A program made the position numbers and the translations under genes. Shown in pieces: positions 50,559-59,131 of a stretch of 64,000 nucleotides of DNA. This DNA comes from Candidatus Eiseniibacteriota bacterium (GTDB lineage Bacteria > Eisenbacteria > RBG-16-71-46 > CAIMUX01), in NCBI GenBank assembly GCA_016712505.1, contig JADJQY010000008.1, positions 62,001 to 126,000 of the forward strand, given 5' to 3'. The notes under the pieces are model-generated. The model had not been told where the DNA came from. It saw only the letters and a program-made list of their open reading frames with translations, and made no database searches. How positions within the stretch are numbered: the stretch's first letter is position 1; each line of letters begins with the position of its first letter.

Positions 50559-52025
50559 ATGGCTCACGATCGACAGCTCGCCGCGCGATTCGTGCTCTGG
50601 ACCGGTGCGGTTCTCGTCCTCGGCGCGCTGGTCGGGGTCGGTGCCTCGAGCGGCCTCCGCCCCGGGGCGGTTGCGGCCTCCGCGTCCACCGGTGACGCCG
50701 GTACGGGGGGCGAGAGCCCCTTCGTCGGCGTGGCGGAGACGGTGCTCCCCGGGGTCGTCTCGGTCGAGGCTCGCCGCTGGGTCCGTCATCCCGCGCTCGA
50801 CCTCGAAGACGAGTCGGAGCGGCCCGGCCTACCGGACGACGAGATCGAAGTTCCCTCCTCCGGGAGCGGGTTCATCTTTGATCCGAGCGGGATCGTGTTT
50901 ACCAACGCGCACGTCGTGAACGGGGCATCTGGTGTCTGGGTCCACCTGTTCGACGGACGCAATCTGGAAGCGGAGGTCATCGGCGCCGACTCCGAGACGG
51001 ACGTCGCGGTCCTGCGCGTGCGCGACGATGCCCCACTTCCGTCCGTCCCCCTGGGAGACTCCGAGGCACTCAAGATCGGCGACTGGGTGGCTGCGATCGG
51101 GAACCCGCTGGGAATGTTCGAAGGGAGCCTGACCGTCGGTGTCGTCTCCGCGAAGGGCAGGAACGAGGTCTCGATCCGTGGAGGTGCGCCGACCTATCAG
51201 GACTTCATCCAAACCGATGCCTCGATCAACTTCGGGAACAGCGGTGGCCCGTTGGTGAATCGGCGGGGAGAGGCGGTCGGAATCAACACCGCGTTCAGCG
51301 GCCCGGGGAACGGGATCAGTTTCGCCATCCCGATGAACCTCGCCCGCGAGATCGCGGATGGGTTGGTCAGCTCCGGGCGGGTAGTGCGCGGATACCTCGG
51401 AGTGGTGTTGCAGGACGTCAATCCCGATCTGGCGGCGGGTCTGAAGCTCAAGAACCGGCGCGGAGCGCTGGTGCGAGAGGTGCAGCCGGGCACGCCAGCC
51501 GAGGAAGCTGGAATGAGGGCCGGTGACGTGATTCTCGAGTATGACGGCGAGAGGGTGCGCGATGTGCCGGGGCTGAGATTGCGGGTGGCGAGGAGCGGGG
51601 TCGGAAGGAAGGTCCCGATCGTGATCCACCGTTTCGGAGCGGAGCTTCGCTTCGAAGTCGCGCCGGCTGAACGACCGGGAGCCGATCGCGACACAGAGTC
51701 CGCTCCAAAGACCGACCATCCCGATCCGACCGAGCTTGGCCTGGGAGTGGCCCGGCTCCCACGAGATGCCCAGGTGGGGAGCGAGGTTCTGTCGGCCGGG
51801 GTCCTGGTCGAATCGGTCGATCCGGCAGGGGTGGGTGCGGACATCGGTATCGAGACCGGTGACGTCGTGCTCGAGGTCGACGGAGCGGTTGTCGCGCACC
51901 CAGACGCCTTTGCCGATGCGTTACGTCATGCCCGCGGCGAGGCACGCCCGGCGGTACTGCGCCTGGCCCGAGGGGATGCGCGCTGGTATGTCGCCCTGCC
52001 CCTCGGTGAGATCCGTATTCCCTAG
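50559..52025 (+). CDS. HtrA-type serine protease with two PDZ domains (second copy)
   Basis: 488 aa. An N-terminal anchor (FVLWTGAVLVLGALVGVGAS) is followed by the protease domain with His in VFTNAHVV, Asp in SETDVAVLRV and Ser in NFGNSGGPL (canonical). PDZ1 is at about 270-360 (GYLGVVLQDV, EEAGMRAGDVILEYDG), an acidic linker follows, and a weaker PDZ2 is at 395-480 (GADIGIETGDVVLEVDG). It differs from the HtrA at 19154-20668 in its linker and its second PDZ, so the two are not recent duplicates. The start at 50559 has TTGGAGAG upstream. It is followed by a 580-base leader region with a promoter. Confidence 0.92.
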   Translation: MAHDRQLAARFVLWTGAVLVLGALVGVGASSGLRPGAVAASASTGDAGTGGESPFVGVAETVLPGVVSVEARRWVRHPALDLEDESERPGLPDDEIEVPSSGSGFIFDPSGIVFTNAHVVNGASGVWVHLFDGRNLEAEVIGADSETDVAVLRVRDDAPLPSVPLGDSEALKIGDWVAAIGNPLGMFEGSLTVGVVSAKGRNEVSIRGGAPTYQDFIQTDASINFGNSGGPLVNRRGEAVGINTAFSGPGNGISFAIPMNLAREIADGLVSSGRVVRGYLGVVLQDVNPDLAAGLKLKNRRGALVREVQPGTPAEEAGMRAGDVILEYDGERVRDVPGLRLRVARSGVGRKVPIVIHRFGAELRFEVAPAERPGADRDTESAPKTDHPDPTELGLGVARLPRDAQVGSEVLSAGVLVESVDPAGVGADIGIETGDVVLEVDGAVVAHPDAFADALRHARGEARPAVLRLARGDARWYVALPLGEIRIP

Positions 52026-52101
52026 GTGGTGGCGCGAGAATCGTGCTGTGCCCCGCGGTTCGTCGGCGGAACCGGACACGATCCTGGCCGGCAACCGCGC
52101 G

Positions 52102-52130
52102 TTGACAGGGCGCGGGTGCGTTGCTACCTT
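52102..52130 (+). promoter_or_regulatory. sigma-70-type promoter upstream of the M23 gene
   Basis: TTGACA (52102-52107), exact 17-base spacer, TACCTT (52125-52130), with a predicted start near 52138. The next gene starts 467 bases later, which is unusually far. Confidence 0.65.
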
Positions 52131-52139
52131 CCCCCCGGG

Positions 52140-52346
52140 TTGTGCCTCTTCGAGAGGTCGAGCGGATGCCGCGCGCAGCCGTCGGAACGTCCCCTCTCCG
52201 TCGAATCGAACCAGCACGAATGGGTGCTCCGATCCGGTGCGAGAGAGGTCAGGATGCCGCGGTGCGGGAGACGTCGCATGTCGGCCGGGACGATCGGCAG
52301 GGACGTGCGACAGGAGGAGCCGAGGGAGTTCGGCTCCGGTCTCTGA
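52140..52346 (+). ncRNA. candidate structured RNA or leader
   Basis: Downstream of the promoter at 52102-52130. A 10-bp stem GTCGCATGTC/GACGTGCGAC (52273-52282 with 52302-52311, one G-T) contains an inner GCCG/CGGC. A separate 8-bp stem GGAGCCGA/TCGGCTCC (52316-52323 with 52330-52337) follows. AGGTCAG and CTGACCT enclose both. I do not recognise a known family: SRP, RNase P and tmRNA signatures are absent, and 6S RNA cannot be excluded. The ends are guesses. Confidence 0.3.
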
Positions 52347-52604
52347 CCTTGCCCGAATGGTGATGGGAGTCGCCATTGGGTGACGGCGTCTAGTCGTGTT
52401 GACTCGACTTTCTCTTGCTCAGAAAACTCACGGGACCGGGCACGCTCTTCGCGGGCGGGTGTCGGTAGATCGGCCCCACTGCGCGTTGGTGTCGCTGGAC
52501 CCCACAGGTCCCGCGCGGGGATTGCGCACGATCTCGAATCCGTGAGTCGACCTCGGCGAAAAACGCCCGGAGGCCAGGGACGGCGTCCCGGAGAAAGGGA
52601 GCGT

Positions 52605-53534
52605 ATGGCGCGCAAACACTGGAACGTAACGCTGGTGCCGGATGGCGGAGCCGTTCGGACGGTTCGGGTTCCGTTCACCCTCGTGATTGGTCTCATCGTC
52701 TTTCTGGTCTCGAATCTGGCGCTGGTGGCGGGCAGCGGGCTCTTCTACCTGAAGGGGTGGAAGTCCAAGCAGGAGGCCCGGAGGATGCGGACCGAGAACA
52801 CCCAGCTGCGGACCCACCTGGCCTCGACCGAGGGGCGAATCCAGGATCTGGAGCGGCTGCTGGCCGAGAACGAACAACTGGAACAGCAAGCTCGCTTGAT
52901 CGCCGGTCTCGAGCCACTCGACAACGACACCCGGCGGATGGGTGTCGGCGGTCCGTTCCTCGCCGCGTCCGAGATCTCGCGCCTCTCCGATGTGAGCCTG
53001 GATAGCTCGGTGAAGGGGCAGACCCGCCGCCTCGAGGAGTTGATGCGTCGTTCCGCGTTGCAGCAGCAGAGCTACGAGGAGACGCTGCAAAGTCTGGAAG
53101 CACGCCAGGAAGCGCTGGCCCGAACTCCCACCATCCCCCCGCTGCGCGGGGACTACGCCATCTCCAGCGGATTTGGCGTTCGCTCGGATCCCTTCACGGG
53201 GGAACGAGGGGTCCACAACGGGCTCGATCTCCGGGCACCCAACGGGACCCCGGTCTACGCCACTGCGGCCGGCGAGGTCGTCCACTCCGGGCGCGACGGC
53301 GATTTCGGGATCTGCGTGCGCCTCGCGCACGGGAACGGAATCGAGACGGTCTACTGCCACCTGAGCGCTGCGCGCGTGGCGGTCGGTGAGCGGGTGAAGC
53401 GCGGCGACCACATTGGTGCGGTGGGTTCAACCGGTCGTTCGACCGGGTCGCACCTGCACTACGAGGTGCACGTCGACGGAACCCCGCGGAACCCGGCCGC
53501 CTACATTCTGTCTCCGACCGCCGTGGTCGATTAG
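52605..53534 (+). CDS. membrane-anchored M23/LytM peptidase
   Basis: 309 aa. One transmembrane helix (about 26-48, VIGLIVFLVSNLALVAGSGL) is followed by a coiled coil (about 50-100, RMRTENTQLRTHLASTEGRI) and a second coil near 140-175. The LytM domain is at about 190-305: HNGLDLRAPNGTPVYA and HLHYEVHVDG supply the zinc ligands (HxxxD and HxH), so it is potentially active, unlike EnvC. It should act on periplasmic peptidoglycan. The start at 52605 (MARKHWN) has GAAAGGGAG upstream. It is followed 61 bases later by an amidase gene, a pair recalling EnvC-AmiA/B control of cell separation. Confidence 0.88.
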   Translation: MARKHWNVTLVPDGGAVRTVRVPFTLVIGLIVFLVSNLALVAGSGLFYLKGWKSKQEARRMRTENTQLRTHLASTEGRIQDLERLLAENEQLEQQARLIAGLEPLDNDTRRMGVGGPFLAASEISRLSDVSLDSSVKGQTRRLEELMRRSALQQQSYEETLQSLEARQEALARTPTIPPLRGDYAISSGFGVRSDPFTGERGVHNGLDLRAPNGTPVYATAAGEVVHSGRDGDFGICVRLAHGNGIETVYCHLSAARVAVGERVKRGDHIGAVGSTGRSTGSHLHYEVHVDGTPRNPAAYILSPTAVVD

Positions 53535-53595
53535 GTTCAAGCTTGCTGCGGCCCGCGCGGCGGGCACGGTCGTGATCCCTTTCCCGGAGAGTGAC

Positions 53596-54762
53596 GTGCG
53601 TCGGACGTTGGCTGCGGTCATGGCCTTCGCCCTTGCCGCGCTGCTTGGCGCGGCGCCCGGTGCGCGGGCTTCGGCCCTGCTGCACGGAGCCCGGATCGGG
53701 GTCGCCCCGGAGCGGACGAGGCTGGTGCTCGAACTCTCCGAGTCACTCCCGAACTATCGCAGCCAGTCAATTCTCGATACCGCCCTGGTCCTCACCCTCC
53801 CTGCGACCAGGCGTCCCGCAGAGACCTCCCTGCCTGATCCGGCGGGGCGCATCGCGCGCCTGCTCTGGACCGAGTCCATGCAGGATGCCGTGCTCCGAAT
53901 CTCCCTCTCCCGTCCGTCGTCGGCGCGGATCTTTGTCCTCGCGGCCGACGGAGAGCTTCCGGCCCGGCTGGTCGTCGACCTGTCCGACCTGGCTTCGCCT
54001 ACGCCGAGCGGCAGGCCGGTCGCAGCTCCCTCACCAACCCCCGTCGTGCCACATCCCCCGAGTGCCGGTCGGCGAGTGATCGTCATCGATCCCGGTCACG
54101 GCGGGGAAGATCCCGGTGCGGTCGGCGGAGATCTCAAAGAGAAGGACGTGGCCTTCGACGTGGCAAGCCGGATGGCGGCGGTTCTCGGTGCTGATTCGCG
54201 CCTCAAAGTCATCCTGACGCGGGAGGACGACACTCGGGTGCCGCTGCGTCGGCGCTTCCGCATTGCCGAGGAGGCCGGAGCCGATCTCTTTGTCTCGATC
54301 CACCTGAACGCGTCTCCGAATCGCACGGCCAGCGGTGCGGAGGTCTATTTCTTGTCGATCGGAGCTGCGACCGACGAGGGGGCCAAGGAGGCGGCTCGAC
54401 TCGAGAACGAAGTCGATCCGGAGTTTGTGGTGGAGGAGGATGCCGATCTGGGCAAGCTGCCCTTTTCCCTCTCCCTACGTCAGAGTGACACCCTCAGGCG
54501 GAGCAGCAGCTTGGCGGAGATCGTCCTGAACTTGCTGGCCGATCGGGCGTTGGCCGAGGCGCGCGGCGTGCGGCAGGCCGGCTTTGCGGTGCTGAAGTCG
54601 TACCAGATCCCCTCGATCCTGGTCGAAATCGGGTTCATCTCGAGCGAGAAGGACCGGGACCGGCTCGGCGACGCGGCCTACCGGCAGCGGCTGGCCGAGG
54701 CCCTGGGGGACGGGGTTCAACGCTATCTGGCGGACTTTGCCCCCAAGAAAACCGGTCCCTGA
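53596..54762 (+). CDS. N-acetylmuramoyl-L-alanine amidase (AmiC-type, AMIN + Amidase_3)
   Basis: 388 aa. A signal peptide (LAAVMAFALAALLGAAPG) is followed by an AMIN-like domain at about 30-135 (RIGVAPERTRLVLELSESLP) and a Pro-rich linker. Amidase_3 is at about 155-385 with zinc site residues in IDPGHGGEDPG, Glu in KEKDVAFDVA, SIHLNA and the catalytic Glu in LVEIGFISSEKD. It cleaves the amide between MurNAc and the stem peptide. A GTG at 53596 is chosen because GGAGAG precedes it and it gives the correct signal peptide; an upstream ATG reading gives an unrelated N-terminus. It is paired with the M23 gene. Confidence 0.92.
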   Translation: MRRTLAAVMAFALAALLGAAPGARASALLHGARIGVAPERTRLVLELSESLPNYRSQSILDTALVLTLPATRRPAETSLPDPAGRIARLLWTESMQDAVLRISLSRPSSARIFVLAADGELPARLVVDLSDLASPTPSGRPVAAPSPTPVVPHPPSAGRRVIVIDPGHGGEDPGAVGGDLKEKDVAFDVASRMAAVLGADSRLKVILTREDDTRVPLRRRFRIAEEAGADLFVSIHLNASPNRTASGAEVYFLSIGAATDEGAKEAARLENEVDPEFVVEEDADLGKLPFSLSLRQSDTLRRSSSLAEIVLNLLADRALAEARGVRQAGFAVLKSYQIPSILVEIGFISSEKDRDRLGDAAYRQRLAEALGDGVQRYLADFAPKKTGP

Positions 54763-54840
54763 CCCCAGCTCCTCCACCTAGCCCCGGAGCGCGACCCCAC
54801 ATTCCCGCTCCCCAATTCGACCGAGAAGCGAACACCCCTT

Positions 54841-54867
54841 TAAGTTGGCCCGCGCGTCCGCCGATAC
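54841..54867 (+). promoter_or_regulatory. FliA (sigma-28)-type promoter of the HDOD-motAB group
   Basis: TAAG (54841-54844), 15-base spacer, GCCGATAC (54860-54867), matching the flagellar consensus TAAA-N15-GCCGATAA at 10 of 12 positions. The predicted start is near 54874, about 96 bases before the HDOD gene. The operon contains motA and motB, typical class III flagellar genes. Confidence 0.65.
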
Positions 54868-54969
54868 CTTCCTCGGCGGCAACAGACTCAGCCACGCTCC
54901 AGTTTCGGTCCGCACCGGGAGGGTTCGGCCGAGGGACGCGGGGCTTCGGCGGCCGAAGGAGGATGTTCG

Positions 54970-55866
54970 ATGAATCACGGGTGCCCGGAAGACGTCACCG
55001 ACGCAATGCTCCGCGAGAAGGTCCGTCCGATTCTCAATCGGGTGGACAACCTCCCGACGTTGCCTCCGGTCGTGACCCGAATCTTGACCTTGGTCGAGGA
55101 TCCCAAGGCCACGGGGCAGCAGGTCGCGGAAGCGGTCAGCATGGACCAGGCGATGGTGGCGTCGATCCTCAAGATCGTGAACTCCCCGTTCGATGGTCTG
55201 AATCGCAGAATTTCTTCGATCAGTCACGCGATCCTCCTCCTCGGATTCCGGACCATCCGGAACATGGCGCTGTCGGCCACGCTGCTCAACACCTTCGGTG
55301 GCCCGGGCCAGACCAAGCGGTTCGATCGGGGGCTCTTCTGGCGGCATTCCATTGGTTGCGCCACCACTGCGCGGCTCCTGGCGAAGCGGCTCCGCCTCGT
55401 CGATCCGGAGGAGGCGTTCCTCGCCGGGTTGATTCACGACATGGGACGAATCGTCTTCGATCACTACTTCTCGGTCGAATTCGCGAAACTCCTGGATCGC
55501 GGTGAAGGGGCGGAGGGTGAGTTGCTCCTGGCGGAGCGCGAGACCTTCGGAATCGACCACGGAGAGGTCGGCCGCCTGATGGCGCAAAGGTGGAACTTCC
55601 CCACCGGGGTCACGGAGGCGATCGGGTGCCACCACGACCCGGTGCGGGCCAAGCAATCTCCCCAGCTCTGCGCGCTGATTCATGTCGCCGACGAGCTGAG
55701 CCACCAGCTTCAGATGAAAGAGGGCCCGGATCCACTGCCTCGCGGTCCGTTCGACTCCACCATCGGGGAGCGAATCGGGCTCACCGACGAGCTGGTCGGC
55801 TCGCTACAGACGGAGTTGGAAGCGGAGATGGAGAAGGCCGAGGTCTTCCTCAACCTGCTGCACTAG
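54970..55866 (+). CDS. HDOD domain signalling protein
   Basis: 298 aa. The HDOD domain spans about 20-220: LPTLPPVVTRILTLVEDPKA, QQVAEAVSMDQAMVASILKI and VNSPFDGLNRRISSISHAIL. The HD region DMGRIVFDHYF (GLIHDMG) is followed by CHHDPVRAK and LIHVADELSHQL, retaining the HD residues of GLIHDMGR. Such proteins take part in signalling, often in chemotaxis or motility. It is the first gene of the group behind the FliA-type promoter, with GGAGGATG before the ATG. Whether it binds cyclic nucleotides or acts as a scaffold is not known. Confidence 0.88.
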   Translation: MNHGCPEDVTDAMLREKVRPILNRVDNLPTLPPVVTRILTLVEDPKATGQQVAEAVSMDQAMVASILKIVNSPFDGLNRRISSISHAILLLGFRTIRNMALSATLLNTFGGPGQTKRFDRGLFWRHSIGCATTARLLAKRLRLVDPEEAFLAGLIHDMGRIVFDHYFSVEFAKLLDRGEGAEGELLLAERETFGIDHGEVGRLMAQRWNFPTGVTEAIGCHHDPVRAKQSPQLCALIHVADELSHQLQMKEGPDPLPRGPFDSTIGERIGLTDELVGSLQTELEAEMEKAEVFLNLLH

Positions 55867-55927
55867 GAACCTCGCGGCGGCGAGGTGCCGCTGCTGCCCG
55901 ATCGAGGCGATCGAGGGGAGGACACCG

Positions 55928-57556
55928 ATGGGGGCGACACCGGCGCGGGCCCTGATGGATGAAGGGCGCGAGCGCTGGATGGGGTGGGAGAGGCGGCTCT
56001 TGGAGCCGCTGCTGATTCCCGATCTGAATCCGGTCCGGCTCGGAGAAGTATTGGAGTCGTTGGTGTCGGCCAGGCTGGCCGAGCGGGGTCGACCCAACTG
56101 GCGCCTCTACCTCTACGTGCGCGACGAGGCGGCCGATCGCTACGATCTGACCGGAGTTTGGGGCGCTGCCCTGCCCGCCTGCACCGTTCCAACCCTCGGG
56201 AACAGTCTCGATGCCGCGCAAGCGGAAGCCCACGCGGTTCTGGCCGCGGCAGGCGAGAGTCCGGGAGAGGTCTTTCTTCCGCTGGAGGCGGAAGAGGGGG
56301 TCCTCGGATTTGTGCTCTTTCGGCCCCTGGTCGGCTGCGTGGCGCTCGCGACCTCCGCGGAGGAGTTGAGCTTCCTCGGGCGGCTTGGCGGCGCGGCACT
56401 CAGTCGCTACAGCCGTACGCTCCGCGGCGAATCGGCCGCTCAACACGCCCTCGCTTCCGCGACCCGATACCTGGAACGCATGCTGGCCCTGACCAACGAT
56501 GCCATCCTGCTCGTCGATCCGGAAGCGCAGATCTTGGCGGTGAACGAGGCGGCAGAGCTGATGCTGCAGCAGTACGCCATCGACCTGGTCGGGCGACCGC
56601 TCGAGGCGGCACTTCCGCCCGAGGTGTCGGTGGCGTTCATGTCCGGGATCACCCTGGCTGCGCGGCAGGAGGTGCCGGTGGTCCGCACCCTTCGCCTCGC
56701 CCCGCCCCGCGCGGGAGCGCCGCGCGAAGTCGAAGCGAACTTCGAACGGATCCAGGTAGATCCGGAAGCGCCCCCCGGGATCCTGATCTGCCTGCGTGAC
56801 CTCGAGGCCATCGCTCAGCAAGACTGGTACCGTCGCTCGGAGTCGCGGCGGGATCGAACCCTCGCGGTGCTGACCCATTCGTTGCTCCGCCCGGTGGCGG
56901 CCCTGCGCGGCTACCTGTGGGTACTACGCGACGAGCTGGGTGAGGAGCCGCGCCACCACGAGCTGTTCTCCGCCCTCGACCTCCAGGCCGAGTGGCTCCA
57001 ATCCCGTCTCGACACGGTGGCCCTGATCGACCAGTTCCGGGCGAAGAGCGTCCTCTGGCGCGATCAGGCGGTCTCGGTCGGTACTCTGCTCGATCGGGCA
57101 ATGATCCGCGTGCGCAGCCGGCTGTTCGCGCGCGGGGCGCGCCTCGAGTCGCCCGAGATCGACCTCGACGAACGGCTCTGGGTGGACGTGGACAAGTGGA
57201 TTCTCGCCCTTTCCGCGCTGCTCGATGAGGTCGCCCACCACCTCGACGGCCCGGGAGTGATCAGCATCGAAGTCCGGAGGACGCGCGCAGCAAGCGGGAG
57301 GCTTCTCCTCCGGATGCGTGGCGGCCGGCTACCCAAACTGCCTCTGGAGAACGAACTCCCCTATGAGGAGATGGCGGCGCGGGTGGGGCTGAACGAGATT
57401 CGCTCGCCGGAAGGGATGACCCTCGCGCGCACCGTGGTGCACCACTACGGTGGCACCTTGCTGTGGGACTGGGAGGAGGAGGGGACCGCGGCGGTGACCC
57501 TGTCCGTGCCGCTTACCGACCCGATCCATGCGGCCCGTGGCGCTGGAGCGAGGTAA
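55928..57556 (+). CDS. GAF-PAS sensor protein with degenerate histidine kinase core
   Basis: 542 aa, soluble. A GAF-like region (about 20-160) is followed by a PAS domain at about 180-300 (LALTNDAILLVDPEAQILAV, NEAAELMLQQYAID). An H-box-like LTHSLLRPVAALRG (His about 317) is followed by an ATPase-like domain in which the normal motifs are lost: no N-box Asn (ALLDEVAHHL), no DxGxG (RMRGGRLPKLP) and only a remnant of G2 (GMTLARTVVHHYGG). It is therefore probably a sensor or scaffold rather than an active kinase. It lies between HDOD and motA, with GGGAGGAC before the ATG. Confidence 0.72.
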   Translation: MGATPARALMDEGRERWMGWERRLLEPLLIPDLNPVRLGEVLESLVSARLAERGRPNWRLYLYVRDEAADRYDLTGVWGAALPACTVPTLGNSLDAAQAEAHAVLAAAGESPGEVFLPLEAEEGVLGFVLFRPLVGCVALATSAEELSFLGRLGGAALSRYSRTLRGESAAQHALASATRYLERMLALTNDAILLVDPEAQILAVNEAAELMLQQYAIDLVGRPLEAALPPEVSVAFMSGITLAARQEVPVVRTLRLAPPRAGAPREVEANFERIQVDPEAPPGILICLRDLEAIAQQDWYRRSESRRDRTLAVLTHSLLRPVAALRGYLWVLRDELGEEPRHHELFSALDLQAEWLQSRLDTVALIDQFRAKSVLWRDQAVSVGTLLDRAMIRVRSRLFARGARLESPEIDLDERLWVDVDKWILALSALLDEVAHHLDGPGVISIEVRRTRAASGRLLLRMRGGRLPKLPLENELPYEEMAARVGLNEIRSPEGMTLARTVVHHYGGTLLWDWEEEGTAAVTLSVPLTDPIHAARGAGAR

Positions 57557-57559
57557 GGC

Positions 57560-58351
57560 GTGGGCGGGATCGATCGCAGCACGATCCTCGGTTTCCTCAT
57601 CGGGGTGCTCTTCGTCGGAGGCGCCATCTACCTCGGTCCGACGCGCGCCGCGTTCTGGGATCTCCCCTCGGTGCTGATCGTGTTCGGCGGCACGGCCGCC
57701 ACCACCCTGGTGAAGTTCCCGCTCGAGACGCTGGCGACCAGCGCGGCGGTGGTGCGCCAGGCGTTTCTCGATCGGATGCCCGCGCCCTCGGATCTGGTGC
57801 AGACCCTTTCGCGTCTGGCCGACCTGGTGCGCCGCGACAGCCTGCTCGCCATGGAGCGGGAGAAGATCCAGGATCCTTTCCTCCAGCGGGCGGTGAACCT
57901 CTGCCTCGAGGGGGCGGCGCCGGACGTGATCGAGTCGACCCTGCGAAGCGAAACGGTGATGCTCGTGGAGCGGCATGAGCGGGGACAGCGGATCTTCCGC
58001 GGCATGGGGCAGTCTGCTCCGGCGTTCGGAATGATCGGGACCCTCATCGGGCTGGTGCAGATGCTCACCCTCATGGACGACCCCTCCAGGATCGGTGGTT
58101 CGATGGCGGTCGCCATCCTGACCACATTCTACGGCGCCTTCTTCGCCTACATGGTGTTCAACCCGATCGCCGACAAGCTGAGCGAGAGGTCGCGCCAGGA
58201 ACAGCTCAACAAGGAAATCGTCATCCAAGGGATCCTCTCGATCATGGCCGGGCATCACCCGCGTATGGTGGAGCGGCGCCTGCACGTGCTTCTCGAGCCT
58301 GCGCTCGCTCGTCGACTCGAGGTGACGATGCGCACCCGGCGTGCGGCTTGA
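57560..58351 (+). CDS. motA: flagellar motor stator protein A
   Basis: 263 aa. Four transmembrane helices (about 8-27, 38-52, 150-172, 185-205) flank the cytoplasmic loop (60-150) with charged residues around LVRRDSLLAMEREKIQDPFL. The typical FRGMGQSAPAFGMIGTLIGL and MAVAILTTFYGAFFAYMVFN blocks are present. It forms the ion channel of the flagellar stator with MotB. GTG start 3 bases after the previous stop. It overlaps motB by 11 bases. Confidence 0.94.
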   Translation: MGGIDRSTILGFLIGVLFVGGAIYLGPTRAAFWDLPSVLIVFGGTAATTLVKFPLETLATSAAVVRQAFLDRMPAPSDLVQTLSRLADLVRRDSLLAMEREKIQDPFLQRAVNLCLEGAAPDVIESTLRSETVMLVERHERGQRIFRGMGQSAPAFGMIGTLIGLVQMLTLMDDPSRIGGSMAVAILTTFYGAFFAYMVFNPIADKLSERSRQEQLNKEIVIQGILSIMAGHHPRMVERRLHVLLEPALARRLEVTMRTRRAA

Positions 58352-59119
58352 GGCCGGTTTGAACTACTTTACTCGTCCGACCAAGTCGAGTGACGGCGGA
58401 GACGGGGCGCCGGAGTGGGCGCTCACCTACGGCGACATGATGAGCCTGTTGCTCGTCTTCTTCATCGCCATGGCCGCCTACTCCACCATGGATGTGGTGA
58501 AGTACCGCTCGCTGGTGGGCAGCATCCAGACGGCCTTCGGTGCGCGCGACCGCACCCCGATGAGGCGCAGCTCTCCAGTTCAGCTACCGAGGGAATCGCC
58601 TCCGCCGGGGAGGAGAACGAACGGCGAGAGGTCGAGGCCAACATCGAAGATCAGTTCGGTCACGGCACCAGTTCGTTCGAGGTGGTTCGTACCGCGGAAG
58701 GGATGCGCATCCGGCTCGAGGTGAAGACGCTCTTCGAGATTGGACGGGCCGACTTGAAACCTGAGGCGTGGAACGTCCTGGCCCAACTTGCGCCCTACTT
58801 CAAGCAGTACCCGTACCGGATCTGGGTCGAGGGCCACACCGACAACGTCCCGATCGGAACCGAGCTCTTTCCCTCGAACTGGGAGCTCTCCGCCGCTCGT
58901 GCCGGTACGGTGGTCCGAACGCTGATTGAACGGGGTGCAGTGCCTCCGGAGAAACTCGTCGCTGCAGGCTACGCCGACACGCGGCCGGTGGGAACGAACG
59001 GCTCGGAGGAAGGGCGTGCTCACAACCGTCGGGTGGAATTTCTCCTCTCGCGGAAGCTCGCCCAGGCTCCGGTGCTGGAGAACACCCTCGACCGACCCTC
59101 GCCGTTGATCGCGCCGTAA
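58341..59119 (+). pseudogene. motB: flagellar motor stator protein B, interrupted by a one-base frameshift
   Basis: The expected 259 aa protein is split into two frames. The N-terminal part (58341 to about 58556) has the plug and helix PEWALTYGDMMSLLLVFF with the ion-binding Asp in YGDMM. The C-terminal part (from about 58558) has the OmpA peptidoglycan-binding domain: ADLKPEAWNVLAQLAPYFKQ, VEGHTDNVPIG and GRAHNRRVEFLLSRK. The two join as ARDRTP + DEAQLSSSATEG if one C is added to the CCCC at 58555-58558, i.e. a one-base deletion in a homopolymer. The start is GTG at 58341 overlapping motA. It is otherwise a canonical MotB. Confidence 0.9.
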
Positions 59120-59131
59120 CCTCTGCCGACC

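Larger units (their letters stand above)
52026..52604. other. long leader/intergenic region with promoter and stable hairpins
   Basis: 579 bases without a believable gene. A strong promoter at 52102-52130 opens it, followed by several stable hairpins (52273-52311, 52316-52337) and long-range complementarity between AGGTCAG (about 52247) and CTGACCT (about 52342). It is either a long structured leader of the M23 gene at 52605 or an independent small RNA. Confidence 0.55.
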
